Origin: Paenibacillus sedimenti
Lineage (GTDB): Bacteria > Bacillota > Bacilli > Paenibacillales > NBRC-103111
Assembly: GCF_014534655.1 (NCBI RefSeq)
Contig: NZ_JACVVD010000002.1
Location: 372,001-436,000 of the forward strand
Direction: 5' to 3'
DNA length: 64,000 nucleotides
The position numbers and the translations under genes were made by a program. The notes under the pieces are model-generated. The model had not been told where the DNA came from. It made no database searches and saw only the letters and a program-made list of their open reading frames with translations. Position 1 is the first letter of the stretch, and each line of letters starts with the position of its first letter. This document shows positions 26,704-34,874 of this stretch, piece after piece.

Positions 26704-27339
26704 TCAAGGAGAGAGAAGCTTCTCATTCATGGTGAGACAGCTTCTCTTTTCCAATTGATCGATCAACAAGCGCACCGATTCCTCGATCGTAAGCCTCTCC
26801 GTATCAATAACGATGTCAGGCCGTTTCGGCACATCGTATCCTGCGGATATACCCGTGAAGTTGGGGAGTTCTCCGCTTCGCGCCCTCTTATATAACCCTT
26901 TGGGATCTCTGCGTTCACATTCCTCCAGCGAACACTTCACGTACACTTCGAGAAAATCATCGGGATGAAATAAACCCCTCACCATAGCGCGGTCATGCTC
27001 ATTCGGTGAAATAAAAGCCGATAGCACGAACAATCCGGCATCGACGAATAACTTCGATACTTCTCCGATTCGTCGAACGTTCTCTTTGCGATCCTGTTCG
27101 GAGAACCCCAAGTCTGCATTAAGTCCATGTCTGATATTGTCACCATCCAGGACATAGGACCGAATGCTTCTTAGGTGCAGCTCCTTTTCCAGCGTGAAAA
27201 CCAGCGTCGACTTCCCGGAGCCGGATAAGCCCGTAAACCATAATGCGCAGCTCTTGTGTCCGTTGGCCAGATGGCGTTCTTGACGACTTAAGTTGGAGTG
27301 ATGCCATGTAATCGGCTGATTAGGAACGGATGGTTTCAA
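26704..27339 (-). CDS. cysC: Adenylylsulfate (APS) kinase
   Basis: 211 residues from a TTG with AGAGGTGA upstream. P-loop [13 protein letters not shown] (about 34-46), then [33 protein letters not shown], the strongly conserved APS kinase core, and FISPNEHDR with [16 protein letters not shown]. It phosphorylates APS to PAPS, the donor for sulfotransferases. It is the only sulfur-assimilation gene here, standing alone beside a sulfotransferase-led lasso operon and sharing its operator type, so I infer that it supplies PAPS for that enzyme. The last 15 codons run through the terminator hairpin. Confidence 0.95.
   Translation of the reverse strand: MKPSVPNQPITWHHSNLSRQERHLANGHKSCALWFTGLSGSGKSTLVFTLEKELHLRSIRSYVLDGDNIRHGLNADLGFSEQDRKENVRRIGEVSKLFVDAGLFVLSAFISPNEHDRAMVRGLFHPDDFLEVYVKCSLEECERRDPKGLYKRARSGELPNFTGISAGYDVPKRPDIVIDTERLTIEESVRLLIDQLEKRSCLTMNEKLLSP
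26712..26750. terminator. Bidirectional hairpin between lasso operon 2 and cysC
   Basis: AGAGAAGCT pairs with AGCTTCTCT, and inside it TCTCA pairs with TGAGA; a T-run follows on the plus strand. It ends lasso operon 2. It lies inside the last codons of the convergent cysC frame. Confidence 0.8.
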
Positions 27340-27350
27340 ACAAGCTCACC

Positions 27351-27393
27351 TCTACGTTATGTATCTTATATGATTCATTATGTATCATATTAA
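27351..27393 (-). promoter_or_regulatory. cysC promoter with two GATACA operators
   Basis: Read on the minus strand: -35 TTAATA (27393-27388), one base, operator GATACATAATGAATC (27386-27372), one base, -10 TATAAG (27370-27365), then a second site GATACATAACGTAGA (27365-27351). The first operator exactly fills the 17-base spacer, as in the EPS promoters. Confidence 0.7.
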
Positions 27394-27476
27394 CACAAAC
27401 TTGCAGAAAGTGACAGCTATGCTGACGTGGATTTACATCATGGAGTCGGCTGCTTCAGCGATGACAAGTGGAGCGG

Positions 27477-28223
27477 TTAATCGTTATCTCTAATGACGAC
27501 AGTCGTTGATGAATAATTAGGATCTATAGACGAATTAGTATATGGCTCTGGCAGCAATTGCAACGAGAATGTTTCCAGCAATGGTTCTTTCGTGGAGTCA
27601 TTCACTAATTGTATCTGAATAGATTTCACCGTTTCACCATCTGAAAAAGTTAGTAGGCCAGAGTTCGCAATGAAGTCCTTGCCAGCCAGTGCGTCCTGTT
27701 TAGGCAATGTAGTTGTCCTATATTGCGCTCTTAATACTCCACTGCTGCTTCCTGTGCGTACGACATTAACGGTTACTTTTCCTGAACCTTCATCAACTGC
27801 ACGTGCCAAGGTATCGAACCGGAGTGTACCCTTATATGTACTATAAATGATATATTTGCTTGCATCTATTAGTACGATGCCGTATTTTTCTGAAATAACT
27901 TTAAGTGTTATTTTCTTTACTCCTTCCTGCAAACCGGCAAGTGAAACAGTAGCCTGGTGCATAAAGTTCCCGACGTCAACCATAGGAAAAGACCTTCCGT
28001 CAACATCTACAGTAATCGGCTTAATTGGTCCAACTGCATTGATTTTTGCTTCAACAATGAATGTAGGCGTACTAACGGTTTGATAGTTAGTGGGCAAACC
28101 CCAATTGAATTCATCCACCACTCCATCATCATATGCTGCCGATGCATTCATTGGAAGCAGCGTGGAGAAGAGCAAGGTAAAGATAAGAAATACGAAAGTT
28201 AGCTTTTTTCGATTCAGGACCAT
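27477..28223 (-). CDS. Secreted Calx-beta domain protein, tandem copy 3
   Basis: 248 residues. Signal peptide MVLNRKKLTFVFLIFTLLFS..NASA, identical in all three tandem copies. An Ig-like domain follows (about 45-125, PTFIVEAKINAVGPIKPITVDVDGRSF), then a Calx-beta domain (about 130-248) with FDTLARAVDEGSGKVTVNVVR, DFIANSGLLTFSDGETVKSI and a C-terminal TTVVIRDND. Calx-beta domains bind calcium and occur in adhesion proteins; an extracellular adhesive or matrix role is inferred. AGGAGG is 11 bases from the ATG, the same in each copy. Confidence 0.82.
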   Translation of the reverse strand: MVLNRKKLTFVFLIFTLLFSTLLPMNASAAYDDGVVDEFNWGLPTNYQTVSTPTFIVEAKINAVGPIKPITVDVDGRSFPMVDVGNFMHQATVSLAGLQEGVKKITLKVISEKYGIVLIDASKYIIYSTYKGTLRFDTLARAVDEGSGKVTVNVVRTGSSSGVLRAQYRTTTLPKQDALAGKDFIANSGLLTFSDGETVKSIQIQLVNDSTKEPLLETFSLQLLPEPYTNSSIDPNYSSTTVVIRDND

Positions 28224-28280
28224 GATCTAAAATACCTCCTAGTTTTCATCTTATCAGTTTATTTCGTCTTATCGGAGCGG

Positions 28281-29021
28281 TTAATCGTTATCTCTAATGA
28301 CGACAGTCGTTGATGAATAATTAGGATCTATATAGGTATAACCCCAAGGATTAGGCAGTAGCTGTAATGAGAATGTTTCCAACAACGGTTCTTTCGTGGA
28401 GTCATTCACTAATTGTATCTGAATGGATTTTACCGTTTCACCCTCTGAAAATCTTAGCAGGCCTGAGTTCGCAATGAAGTCCTTGCCAGCCACTGCATCT
28501 TGTTTGGGCAATGTAGTTGTTTTGTATTTCGCTGTTAATTCCCCACTGCTGCTTCCTGTGCGAACGACATTTACGGTTACTTTTCCTGAACCTTCGTCAA
28601 CTACGCGTGCCAGGGTATCAAACCGGAGCGAACCTCTAATCGGACTTGGATCATAGATGAAATACCTGCTTTCTTCTAGTACTAGATTTCCTTTATAAGT
28701 AGCTTTAAATGTAAGCTTCTTTACTCCTGCTTGCGACCCTGCCAGTGATACTTCATAGAATCTCGTATATCTCTCAACAAAAGAAAAATCAAGAGGCCTT
28801 CCATCAAGACTTAAAGTAAGCGAGTCAGCTACAATTTTGGAAGCTATAGCTACAGTGAAGTATGGTGTATGTATGGTTTCGTTGTTAGAGGGATAATTCC
28901 AAAATAATTCACCTACCCCTCCACCATCAGTTACAGCCGATGCATTCATTGGAAGCAGCGTAGAGAAGAGCAAGGTAAATATAAGAAATACGAAAGTTAG
29001 CTTTTTTCGATTCAGGACCAT
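28281..29021 (-). CDS. Secreted Calx-beta domain protein, tandem copy 2
   Basis: 246 residues. Signal peptide and Calx-beta half almost identical to the flanking copies (VVDEGSGKVTVNVVRTGSSSG, IQIQLVNDSTKEPLLETFSLQLLP), but the Ig-like half differs strongly (ETIHTPYFTVAIASKIVADSLTLSLDGRPLDF), so the first domain is the variable part. The same loop before the C-terminal SSTTVVIRDND differs in each copy. No membrane anchor or sorting signal is seen. Confidence 0.82.
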   Translation of the reverse strand: MVLNRKKLTFVFLIFTLLFSTLLPMNASAVTDGGGVGELFWNYPSNNETIHTPYFTVAIASKIVADSLTLSLDGRPLDFSFVERYTRFYEVSLAGSQAGVKKLTFKATYKGNLVLEESRYFIYDPSPIRGSLRFDTLARVVDEGSGKVTVNVVRTGSSSGELTAKYKTTTLPKQDAVAGKDFIANSGLLRFSEGETVKSIQIQLVNDSTKEPLLETFSLQLLPNPWGYTYIDPNYSSTTVVIRDND

Positions 29022-29143
29022 GATTCAATATACCTCCTAATTTTCATCTTGTTAGTTTAGTTCGTCTGGAGCAGAAAGAAACAGCTATGTTGGGGTAGAT
29101 TTCCATCATGGCTGCGGCTACTAATTGACGATAAGAGGAGCGG

Positions 29144-29890
29144 TTAATCATTATCTCTAATGACAACAGTCGTTGATGAATAATTAGGATCTATAGATGA
29201 TTGACCTGAAGAATCCGGCAGCAATTGCAACGAAAATGTTTCCAGCAACGGTTCTTTCGTGGAGTCATTCACTAATTGTACTTGAATGGATTTTACCGTT
29301 TCCCCCTCCGAAAAAGTGAGTAGGCCGGAGTTCGCAATAAAGTCCTTGCCAGCCAGTGCGTCCTGTCTAGGCAATGTGGTTGTCGTATATCTCGCTGTTA
29401 CTACTCCACTACTGCCTCCTGTGCGAACGACATTCACGGTTACTTTTCCTGAACCTTCGTCAACTACGCGTGCCAGGGTGTCAAACCGGAGTATACCTTT
29501 ACCCGGATTTGTATTATAAATGATATATCTGCTTTCTTCTAGTAGTACGGCACCTGTTTCTGAAGTAACTTTAATCGTTAGTTTCTTTACTCCTTCCTGC
29601 AAACCGGCAAGTGAGACAGTACCCTGGTGCATAAACCTCTCGACATCAACCATAGGAAAAGACCTTCCATCAACATTTACAGTAGTCGACTTAATAGGTC
29701 CAACTACTTTGATTCTTGCTTCAACAATGAATGTAGGTGTGTGCACGGTTTGGTAGCTAGTTGGCGATTCCCAATAGAATTCATTCTCCCATCCATCAGA
29801 TACAGCCGATGCATTCATTGGAAGCAGCGTGGAGAAGAGCAAGGTAAAGATGAGAAATACGAAAGTTAGCTTTTTTCGATTCAGGACCAT
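29144..29890 (-). CDS. Secreted Calx-beta domain protein, tandem copy 1
   Basis: 248 residues, closest to copy 3 in the Ig-like half (TPTFIVEARIKVVGPIKSTTVNVDGRSFPMVDV). Signal peptide, Ig-like and Calx-beta domains are as in the others. It is the first of the three in transcription direction. An independent promoter was not found; the terminator at 30018-30060 separates it from the stalk-domain gene. Function unknown, possibly matrix or surface. Confidence 0.82.
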   Translation of the reverse strand: MVLNRKKLTFVFLIFTLLFSTLLPMNASAVSDGWENEFYWESPTSYQTVHTPTFIVEARIKVVGPIKSTTVNVDGRSFPMVDVERFMHQGTVSLAGLQEGVKKLTIKVTSETGAVLLEESRYIIYNTNPGKGILRFDTLARVVDEGSGKVTVNVVRTGGSSGVVTARYTTTTLPRQDALAGKDFIANSGLLTFSEGETVKSIQVQLVNDSTKEPLLETFSLQLLPDSSGQSSIDPNYSSTTVVIRDND

Positions 29891-30017
29891 AATCCTATAT
29901 ACCTCCTATTTTATATTCACCTAATGATAGTAATAATAGGGAAAAATTGTAATAGTCCATTGGAGGTATTCATTCGACCACAACGCCGGAAACTCTGTCG
30001 AAAAAGCGTTATATATG

Positions 30018-30060
30018 TACAAAACCCCCACATCGATAGATCGAAAGTGGGGGTTTTGTA
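30018..30060. terminator. Strong symmetric terminator
   Basis: A perfect 14-bp stem TACAAAACCCCCAC with GTGGGGGTTTTGTA; an inner TCGAT/ATCGA pairing can extend it. It has T-runs in both directions and ends the minus-strand stalk-domain gene. Confidence 0.9.
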
Positions 30061-30065
30061 CTATA

Positions 30066-30599
30066 TTAGTTCGTCTTATCAAGTTGGAACTTAACGCTTT
30101 TATATCCGGTGAGATCGTCAGCAGTCTCAAGCTTTACGGTATGGTTTTCTTTGGGACTCAGATCCAATAAGCTTCCTTGTGCGGTCCCGACCCTTTTTCC
30201 GTTCCCATTATAAAAGACTGCAGTAAAGACCGCGTTTTTAAGCTCTTTCGCTCCATCGTTTCTCACCTCGGCAACGATCTCCCACCCGAGCTTTCCTTTC
30301 ACAACATTTAAATCATAGAACGATAGATTATCAGCTTGGTATTCGCCTTCACTAATGGTGCTTTGTGTTTTGTCTGAAATGTAGATCGATCGCGTAGCCT
30401 CTTCCCATTTCACTTCTTTACCAAGTAATTCTCCTACAGCTTTTAGGGGCACGTAACTGGATCCATCGATAATTTCCACTTGAATGTTGGTTTTATTGCC
30501 CTCCACATAAAGTTTAATGTCAGTAGCGGCAAAAACTCCGGCTGAGAATGTTAGTGTTAGGGCAGATGCGAGAATCATGACTTTGGATAGTTTCTTCAA
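30066..30599 (-). CDS. Secreted copper-amine-oxidase-N-like stalk domain protein
   Basis: 177 residues from a TTG with GAGGAGGGA upstream. Signal peptide (KVMILASALTLTFSAGVFAA), then a short stalk-type domain (about 27-75) with SYVPLKAVGELLGKEVKWEEATRSIYI, then an FxLYD-like beta domain (about 88-177) with VAEVRNDGAKELKNAVFTAVFYNGNGKRVGT. Such proteins are common at Paenibacillus surfaces and have no enzyme function. A GATACA operator overlaps its promoter, linking it to the EPS and lasso genes. Confidence 0.85.
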   Translation of the reverse strand: MKKLSKVMILASALTLTFSAGVFAATDIKLYVEGNKTNIQVEIIDGSSYVPLKAVGELLGKEVKWEEATRSIYISDKTQSTISEGEYQADNLSFYDLNVVKGKLGWEIVAEVRNDGAKELKNAVFTAVFYNGNGKRVGTAQGSLLDLSPKENHTVKLETADDLTGYKSVKFQLDKTN

Positions 30600-30622
30600 A
30601 TGAGTCCCTCCTCAAGAAAATG

Positions 30623-30644
30623 TATTTATGTTACATTCTGTATC
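30623..30644 (-). promoter_or_regulatory. GATACA operator and -10 of stalk-domain gene
   Basis: On the minus strand GATACAGAATGTAAC (30644-30630) is followed after one base by -10 TAAATA (30628-30623). The -35 is poor. Same operator-to-(-10) spacing as in the EPS promoters. Confidence 0.6.
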
Positions 30645-30841
30645 AACACGAGTATTCCTCCTATCAGCCGACTAATTATCGCAAAAGAACAGCACTATTT
30701 CTCGCTTTTTAAGCTAAAGCTGGGCTTCTTCATGTGTCCGAGCATACAACTCTCGCATAGGATACCATAAGAGATAAAGTAGGAGAGAGACCTGCGATTC
30801 AGATAGAGTAGCACAAAATAAGAGAAAGGAGAGAGAGTCGT

Positions 30842-32236
30842 ATGGCGGGAAGAGTTAGTTTAGCTGATTATCCTCGAATGGCGGGAGAGACTACGGATGA
30901 CGGGAGATTCCAGAGAGCGCTTACATCTATAGGTTCTTCAGGCACCTTATATGTGCCAAGCGGTATTTATACGGTTCAATCCAGCATTGCACCCAATGTT
31001 TCTTCAATTAGTAATGTGGCTCGTTCAGGAGGTCTCACGATTGTCGGAGACAATATGTACTCCTCGGTCATCCAGTATACAGGTTCGGAATATTGTTTCG
31101 ATTTTACGTTGAATCAAAATGAGGTCGACGCTTTATGGATGGTCAACATTCAGATTGATACCACAACGGGCGGAGGCGTGAAGCTCCCGCAGGGCGGACA
31201 ATTGTATTTTGATGGCTTTTTTCAGAATGGATGTGCCTCAGGAAAATGGGGCATTTATATGGACGGTAAATTTCAGTCCGGCTATGGCGTATATATGGTT
31301 GAAATTACACGTTCCCGGTTTTGGAGAGATGCATCCCTGGGCGGTTATCAAGGCCAAGCTCTTTATATTTACGACTATCACACGATCAGTGTAAGCCAAA
31401 CGTTCATTTCCCAAACCAAATTTAATGGGTCTATAGTTGTGATCGTTGACGGCAAAAATTGCTCGTTCCGGGATGTGGCGATTGAGGGGGGAAATCCGTC
31501 TACGACCCAACAGACGATGCTTGAATTCCGCGGGTTTAACTCGAATATAACTCTTGAGAATTTATATTTGGAGGGAAATTGGAACACAGGCATTTATTTC
31601 GATCCGGACGGAGCGGCCAAAAATGTGAACATCTACGGTTTGTATGCGTGGTGCTATAACCGTAAAGAATCCATTGCGTTAATTCCCGGTAAAAACGATA
31701 ATATCAACATCGAAGGACTCGTCTATAAATGCGATTCCATAGAAAGCAGCGTGAACGTAATTATTAACGACGAGTTCAATCGTGTCCGCATCATGGATTT
31801 TACGAATGACTCTTGGCATCAGAACCAAAGAAAACGTCCTATGAAACAGAAAAGCTTTCAGCTTATTACTGACAATTCATTGGACACTGTTGTAACCAAG
31901 AGGGATAAGATAGAGCTTGCCTATGGTCAGAATATAAATACGGAATTCTGGCTGCCGACGCCAGGTACCTATGTCGTATCGATTACGGTTACCAGAAATG
32001 ATTTGAACCATGGCAGTATGGCCTACTATTTGGTGACCTATGACGATAAGGTTTATGATTTTGCGGATGTTCAGAAGATCGGAAACACGGTGAAAAAAGG
32101 CGATGCTCCGTTTATCCCGAATTTTAATGTTGCCGTCAACAGTCAGGGTAGAGTTTTTGTTAACGGATCAGGTCCGTCCCCTCAGATTTGGTACCTTTAT
32201 TATGGTTACTATATGCTTGCGCAAACTACCTATTAA
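30842..32236 (+). CDS. Beta-helix protein, pectate-lyase-3/tailspike-like
   Basis: 464 residues. DYPRMAGETTDDGRFQRALTSIGSSGTLYVPSGIYTV (about 9-45) is the usual entry into a Pectate_lyase_3 beta-helix, as in tailspike depolymerases; the helix runs to about 320, and a beta-sandwich-like domain of about 110 residues ends the protein. There is no signal peptide or membrane helix, so if it acts on extracellular polysaccharide it needs another way out. AAAGGAGAGAG precedes the ATG. The substrate cannot be stated; the EPS of the neighbouring locus is a guess. Confidence 0.7.
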   Translation: MAGRVSLADYPRMAGETTDDGRFQRALTSIGSSGTLYVPSGIYTVQSSIAPNVSSISNVARSGGLTIVGDNMYSSVIQYTGSEYCFDFTLNQNEVDALWMVNIQIDTTTGGGVKLPQGGQLYFDGFFQNGCASGKWGIYMDGKFQSGYGVYMVEITRSRFWRDASLGGYQGQALYIYDYHTISVSQTFISQTKFNGSIVVIVDGKNCSFRDVAIEGGNPSTTQQTMLEFRGFNSNITLENLYLEGNWNTGIYFDPDGAAKNVNIYGLYAWCYNRKESIALIPGKNDNINIEGLVYKCDSIESSVNVIINDEFNRVRIMDFTNDSWHQNQRKRPMKQKSFQLITDNSLDTVVTKRDKIELAYGQNINTEFWLPTPGTYVVSITVTRNDLNHGSMAYYLVTYDDKVYDFADVQKIGNTVKKGDAPFIPNFNVAVNSQGRVFVNGSGPSPQIWYLYYGYYMLAQTTY

Positions 32237-32253
32237 CGCTAGAAAAATGCTAA

Positions 32254-32279
32254 AAGGACTGCCGTACGGGGCAGTCTTT
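32254..32279 (+). terminator. Terminator after beta-helix gene
   Basis: AAGGACTGCC pairs with GGCAGTCTTT (10 bp, one G-T), loop GTACGG; only a weak T-rich tail. Confidence 0.7.
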
Positions 32280-32362
32280 AGCTTTGTCTCATAAATTTAA
32301 CTAAAAATGTGAGTTTTCACACAATTTCACGCTTCAAGAACTTGTAATTGCACAAATCAAAT

Positions 32363-32377
32363 GATACAATTTGTATC
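32363..32377 (+). promoter_or_regulatory. GATACA operator upstream of LCP gene
   Basis: GATACAATTTGTATC, a near-perfect palindrome, 25 bases before the likely start. A possible -10 TATAAC overlaps its downstream edge (32382-32387). No clear -35. Confidence 0.65.
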
Positions 32378-32402
32378 AAAATATAACGAGGATGTGCACT
32401 AT

Positions 32403-33392
32403 GTGAAACGCTGGAAGATAGTTGTCTTCAGTTCTACTATTGCCAGTACCTTGTTGTTGGGCAGTTGCGTTTATTGGAGGCTCGAACCGAGCCGTCACTT
32501 TGATCAAAGTGAACTGCCTGTTGTTTCCATGCCAGAAGAAATACAAAATGAATCATCAGAAGCGTTAACTCATGATGGTATTCAAAACTCCAGTCTTAGT
32601 CCAGCATTCACTCCTTCATCGACGCAATCCTTTAATGTGTTGCTGCTCGGTATCGATGCACGCGGCAACGAGAATTCGCGGTCGGACGTCATCATGGTCA
32701 TTCATGTCATACCTTCCGATAAAAAAGCCAATGTCCTGTCAGTTCCGAGAGATACGCGAGTTAATCTACGTAATGTGGGCTATACCAAAATTAATCATGC
32801 TCATGCACTTGGTGAAGCAAAAGGAGGGAGCCATCAAGGAACGGAAGCAACGATGCAGGCCGTCAGCGATTTTCTAAGAATACCGATTAATTATTATTTG
32901 AAAACAGACTTTAAAGGTTTCGAACACTTTATCGATGCAGTCGGCGGCGTTGAGGTCGAACTGAAGCAACAGCTGCATCTTCGCAGCACCCAGAAGGATT
33001 TGCCGGCAGGTAAGCAGAGAATAGGAGGTGCTACAGCACTCAGCTTGGTCAGAGAAAGATGGGCCTTCCCTGAGGGGGACTTCGGACGCCAGAATGCACA
33101 ATATCAAGTTTTGCGAAGTATTGTACAAGAAGCTCTTGCCCCCAAAAACATGAAAAAAACCATTAGTCTTATTGCCGGCATTAAAAAGGATTTGATTGAC
33201 ACCAATTTTCGTGATAGCGATATCATCAGCTTAGCATGGATGTTGGAAGATATGAAAGCGTCTGATTTTCAATATTCGCAAATACCGGGCCGTAGTGGAT
33301 ATGACCTCGATCCGATTGAACATACTCAGTTGTATTACTGGATACCCGACATGGCGGAAGTAAAAGAGATAGTGGAAGAATTATTTTCATGA
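32403..33392 (+). CDS. LytR-CpsA-Psr (LCP) family glycopolymer ligase
   Basis: 329 residues from the GTG at 32403. The ATG at 32361 is unlikely, because its codons contain the operator and ACGAGG lies downstream of it. One N-terminal helix (about 7-24) anchors an extracellular LCP domain: FNVLLLGIDARG, SRSDVIMVIHVIPSDKKANVLSVPRDTRV, KINHAHALG and later GGVEVELKQ are the family signatures, with the Asp and Arg residues that hold the lipid diphosphate. These enzymes move glycans from undecaprenyl diphosphate to the cell wall, so it probably attaches the EPS or a teichoic-like polymer. Confidence 0.92.
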   Translation: MKRWKIVVFSSTIASTLLLGSCVYWRLEPSRHFDQSELPVVSMPEEIQNESSEALTHDGIQNSSLSPAFTPSSTQSFNVLLLGIDARGNENSRSDVIMVIHVIPSDKKANVLSVPRDTRVNLRNVGYTKINHAHALGEAKGGSHQGTEATMQAVSDFLRIPINYYLKTDFKGFEHFIDAVGGVEVELKQQLHLRSTQKDLPAGKQRIGGATALSLVRERWAFPEGDFGRQNAQYQVLRSIVQEALAPKNMKKTISLIAGIKKDLIDTNFRDSDIISLAWMLEDMKASDFQYSQIPGRSGYDLDPIEHTQLYYWIPDMAEVKEIVEELFS

Positions 33393-33425
33393 TGAATGTT
33401 TACGAAAGTAAAGGAGTGAAGCTTC

Positions 33426-33953
33426 GTGCAAATCGTTCAACCCATACGAGACCATGAGAAGATAGAAGAGATTCAAGAAATTTTAAAAAGGCATTCAATG
33501 CGTGACTGGTTGCTGTTCACTATAGGTATTAATTCCGGCTTGCATCTCAGTGATTTACTGACGTTGAGAGTAAAGGATTTGAAAGATAAGAGCAAGGTAA
33601 CGATTAGAGAAGAAAAGACAGGTAAAGAAAAGACTTTTTTTATCAATCAGCAGCTCTCCGAGAAAATTAATGAGTACGTCGCTTACATGGATGATGAAGA
33701 TTTTCTCTTCCCTTCCCAACGTACAGGTAGACCCATAAAACGAATTCGAGTATATCGAATTTTGAATGAAGCGGCAAAGCAAGTAGGGCTTGAAGATATT
33801 GGGACGCACACCTTGCGCAAGACATTCGGATATCACTATTATCAAAGAACAAAAAATATATCCGTTCTCCGTGATTTGTTTAATCATTCCGCCCCGTCCG
33901 TAACGTTGAAATATATCGGAATCGGCCAGGAAAAGCAAGCATCCAGAGGCTGA
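33426..33953 (+). CDS. Small tyrosine recombinase, catalytic-domain-only, Arg I lost
   Basis: 175 residues with no N-terminal core-binding domain. Motifs: INSGLHLSDLLTLRVKDL, where the first catalytic Arg of the family (GLRxSDLL) is His; Lys in EEKTGKEK; box II THTLRKTFGYH with His and Arg; LFNHSAPSVTLKYIGI with the second His and nucleophile Tyr. The His codon is CAT, one base from CGT, so the loss may be recent. AAAGGAGTGAAG precedes the GTG. No attachment sites were identified. It is probably weak or inactive as a recombinase. Confidence 0.8.
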   Translation: MQIVQPIRDHEKIEEIQEILKRHSMRDWLLFTIGINSGLHLSDLLTLRVKDLKDKSKVTIREEKTGKEKTFFINQQLSEKINEYVAYMDDEDFLFPSQRTGRPIKRIRVYRILNEAAKQVGLEDIGTHTLRKTFGYHYYQRTKNISVLRDLFNHSAPSVTLKYIGIGQEKQASRG

Positions 33954-33964
33954 CTCTATAAATG

Positions 33965-34784
33965 ATGTCGCTTTCATTCCTTGAGGTGTATTCGCTTCTG
34001 ACACTCCGCCCGAGATCGTTTCTTTTGAACCTGCGGATTATTCTGTGATTACCACGAATACTTTGCATGCGGCAGTGACTTTAACGGACGATCAACCAGG
34101 TTCTCGTGTGAAACTGATGCTGCTGGATGAGAATTATCAGCTGGTTGCGGAGACATGAATTGGGGGTGGAATTAGAACCCTTTATCATACTCTGTATGTA
34201 GATGCCAACAAACGATTATTGAAACGAAATCAGGTTCCTGGTGTAATTGTCGATTTTGATGAAAATCGGATTCTATATACAGCTTATGATAAAAGGCTCC
34301 ATCTGTTGGAAGGTTTGGAGGGCCGCGACACTTTGGTGTATGGGAAGACTGATAAAATCGGAGCGAAGCTGACGCCATCCGGTGTTGTGTTCACTGCCGG
34401 ACTTTATGAGGACGGTTAGGTGCATACCTTGCTTTGGAACCGGGGTGTGACAACAGATACAGGCATGAACTATATCGAATTGTACTGTGATGGGGATGAA
34501 CGGCTGGAAGTAAAGGGCAGTTATGTGCTTCGGCCGGGTACTCATCGGGTGGATTGGGCGATTCAGCTACGGGCAGGGCATTGAGCTTTTCTATTCAAGA
34601 CATGTCTTCATACGGGGCTGATCTTAGCCTGAAGGGCGAGTTCATATTCTCCGGGGCTAACCATGGAGAGGAACTGACTGGTATATTCCGTTATACGACA
34701 GGGCGCAGCGAGATGATCATCCCGCATCAGAAGCAAGATCTTGAATGGAACTTGGTACAAAGCTGTAGGAGGTACTTTGTTTAA
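33965..34784 (+). pseudogene. Decayed relative of the cohesin/dockerin surface proteins
   Basis: Pieces in different frames match the neighbours at 34875 and 37690. FEPADYSV..TLTDDQPGSRVKLMLLD resembles their second Ig-like region. VPGVIVDFDENRILYTAYDKRL matches AAGQIMDFDENRLLYLVYN of the 932-residue protein. SYGADLSLKGEFIFSG..TGIFRYTTGRSE matches the later propeller blade. Stops and at least two frame shifts break it, the signal peptide is lost and the FN3, cohesin and dockerin parts are gone. The 5' border touches the recombinase gene. Confidence 0.8.
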
Positions 34785-34811
34785 AATCAATGCTGACGTT
34801 GGGAAGTGACT

Positions 34812-34838
34812 CCATGGACAAATGTCCATGGGGTTTTT
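34812..34838 (+). terminator. Terminator at end of pseudogene
   Basis: CCATGGAC pairs with GTCCATGG, loop AAAT, followed by GGTTTTTAT. A functional-looking terminator left after decay of the gene. Confidence 0.8.
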
Positions 34839-34874
34839 ATATACGTTAATGTAGAAAGGACAAGGTGAGAGGCA

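Larger units (their letters stand above)
27401..29890 (-). repeat. Three tandem gene-length repeats (Calx-beta array)
   Basis: Signal-peptide codons, ribosome binding sites and the last 110 codons are nearly the same in all three units. Part of the 3' flank is also repeated: GCAGAAAG..ACAGCTATG occurs near 27402 and again near 29072. The units are spaced about 800-870 bases apart. Confidence 0.85.

Noticed and set aside
27477-29890. CRISPR-like array
   Set aside because: The repeats are gene-length and coding, about 800-870 bases apart, not short direct repeats with spacers.
33426-34874. Integrative element or prophage
   Set aside because: Only a single recombinase-like gene with a lost catalytic residue; no att repeats, relaxase, replication or capsid genes were seen.
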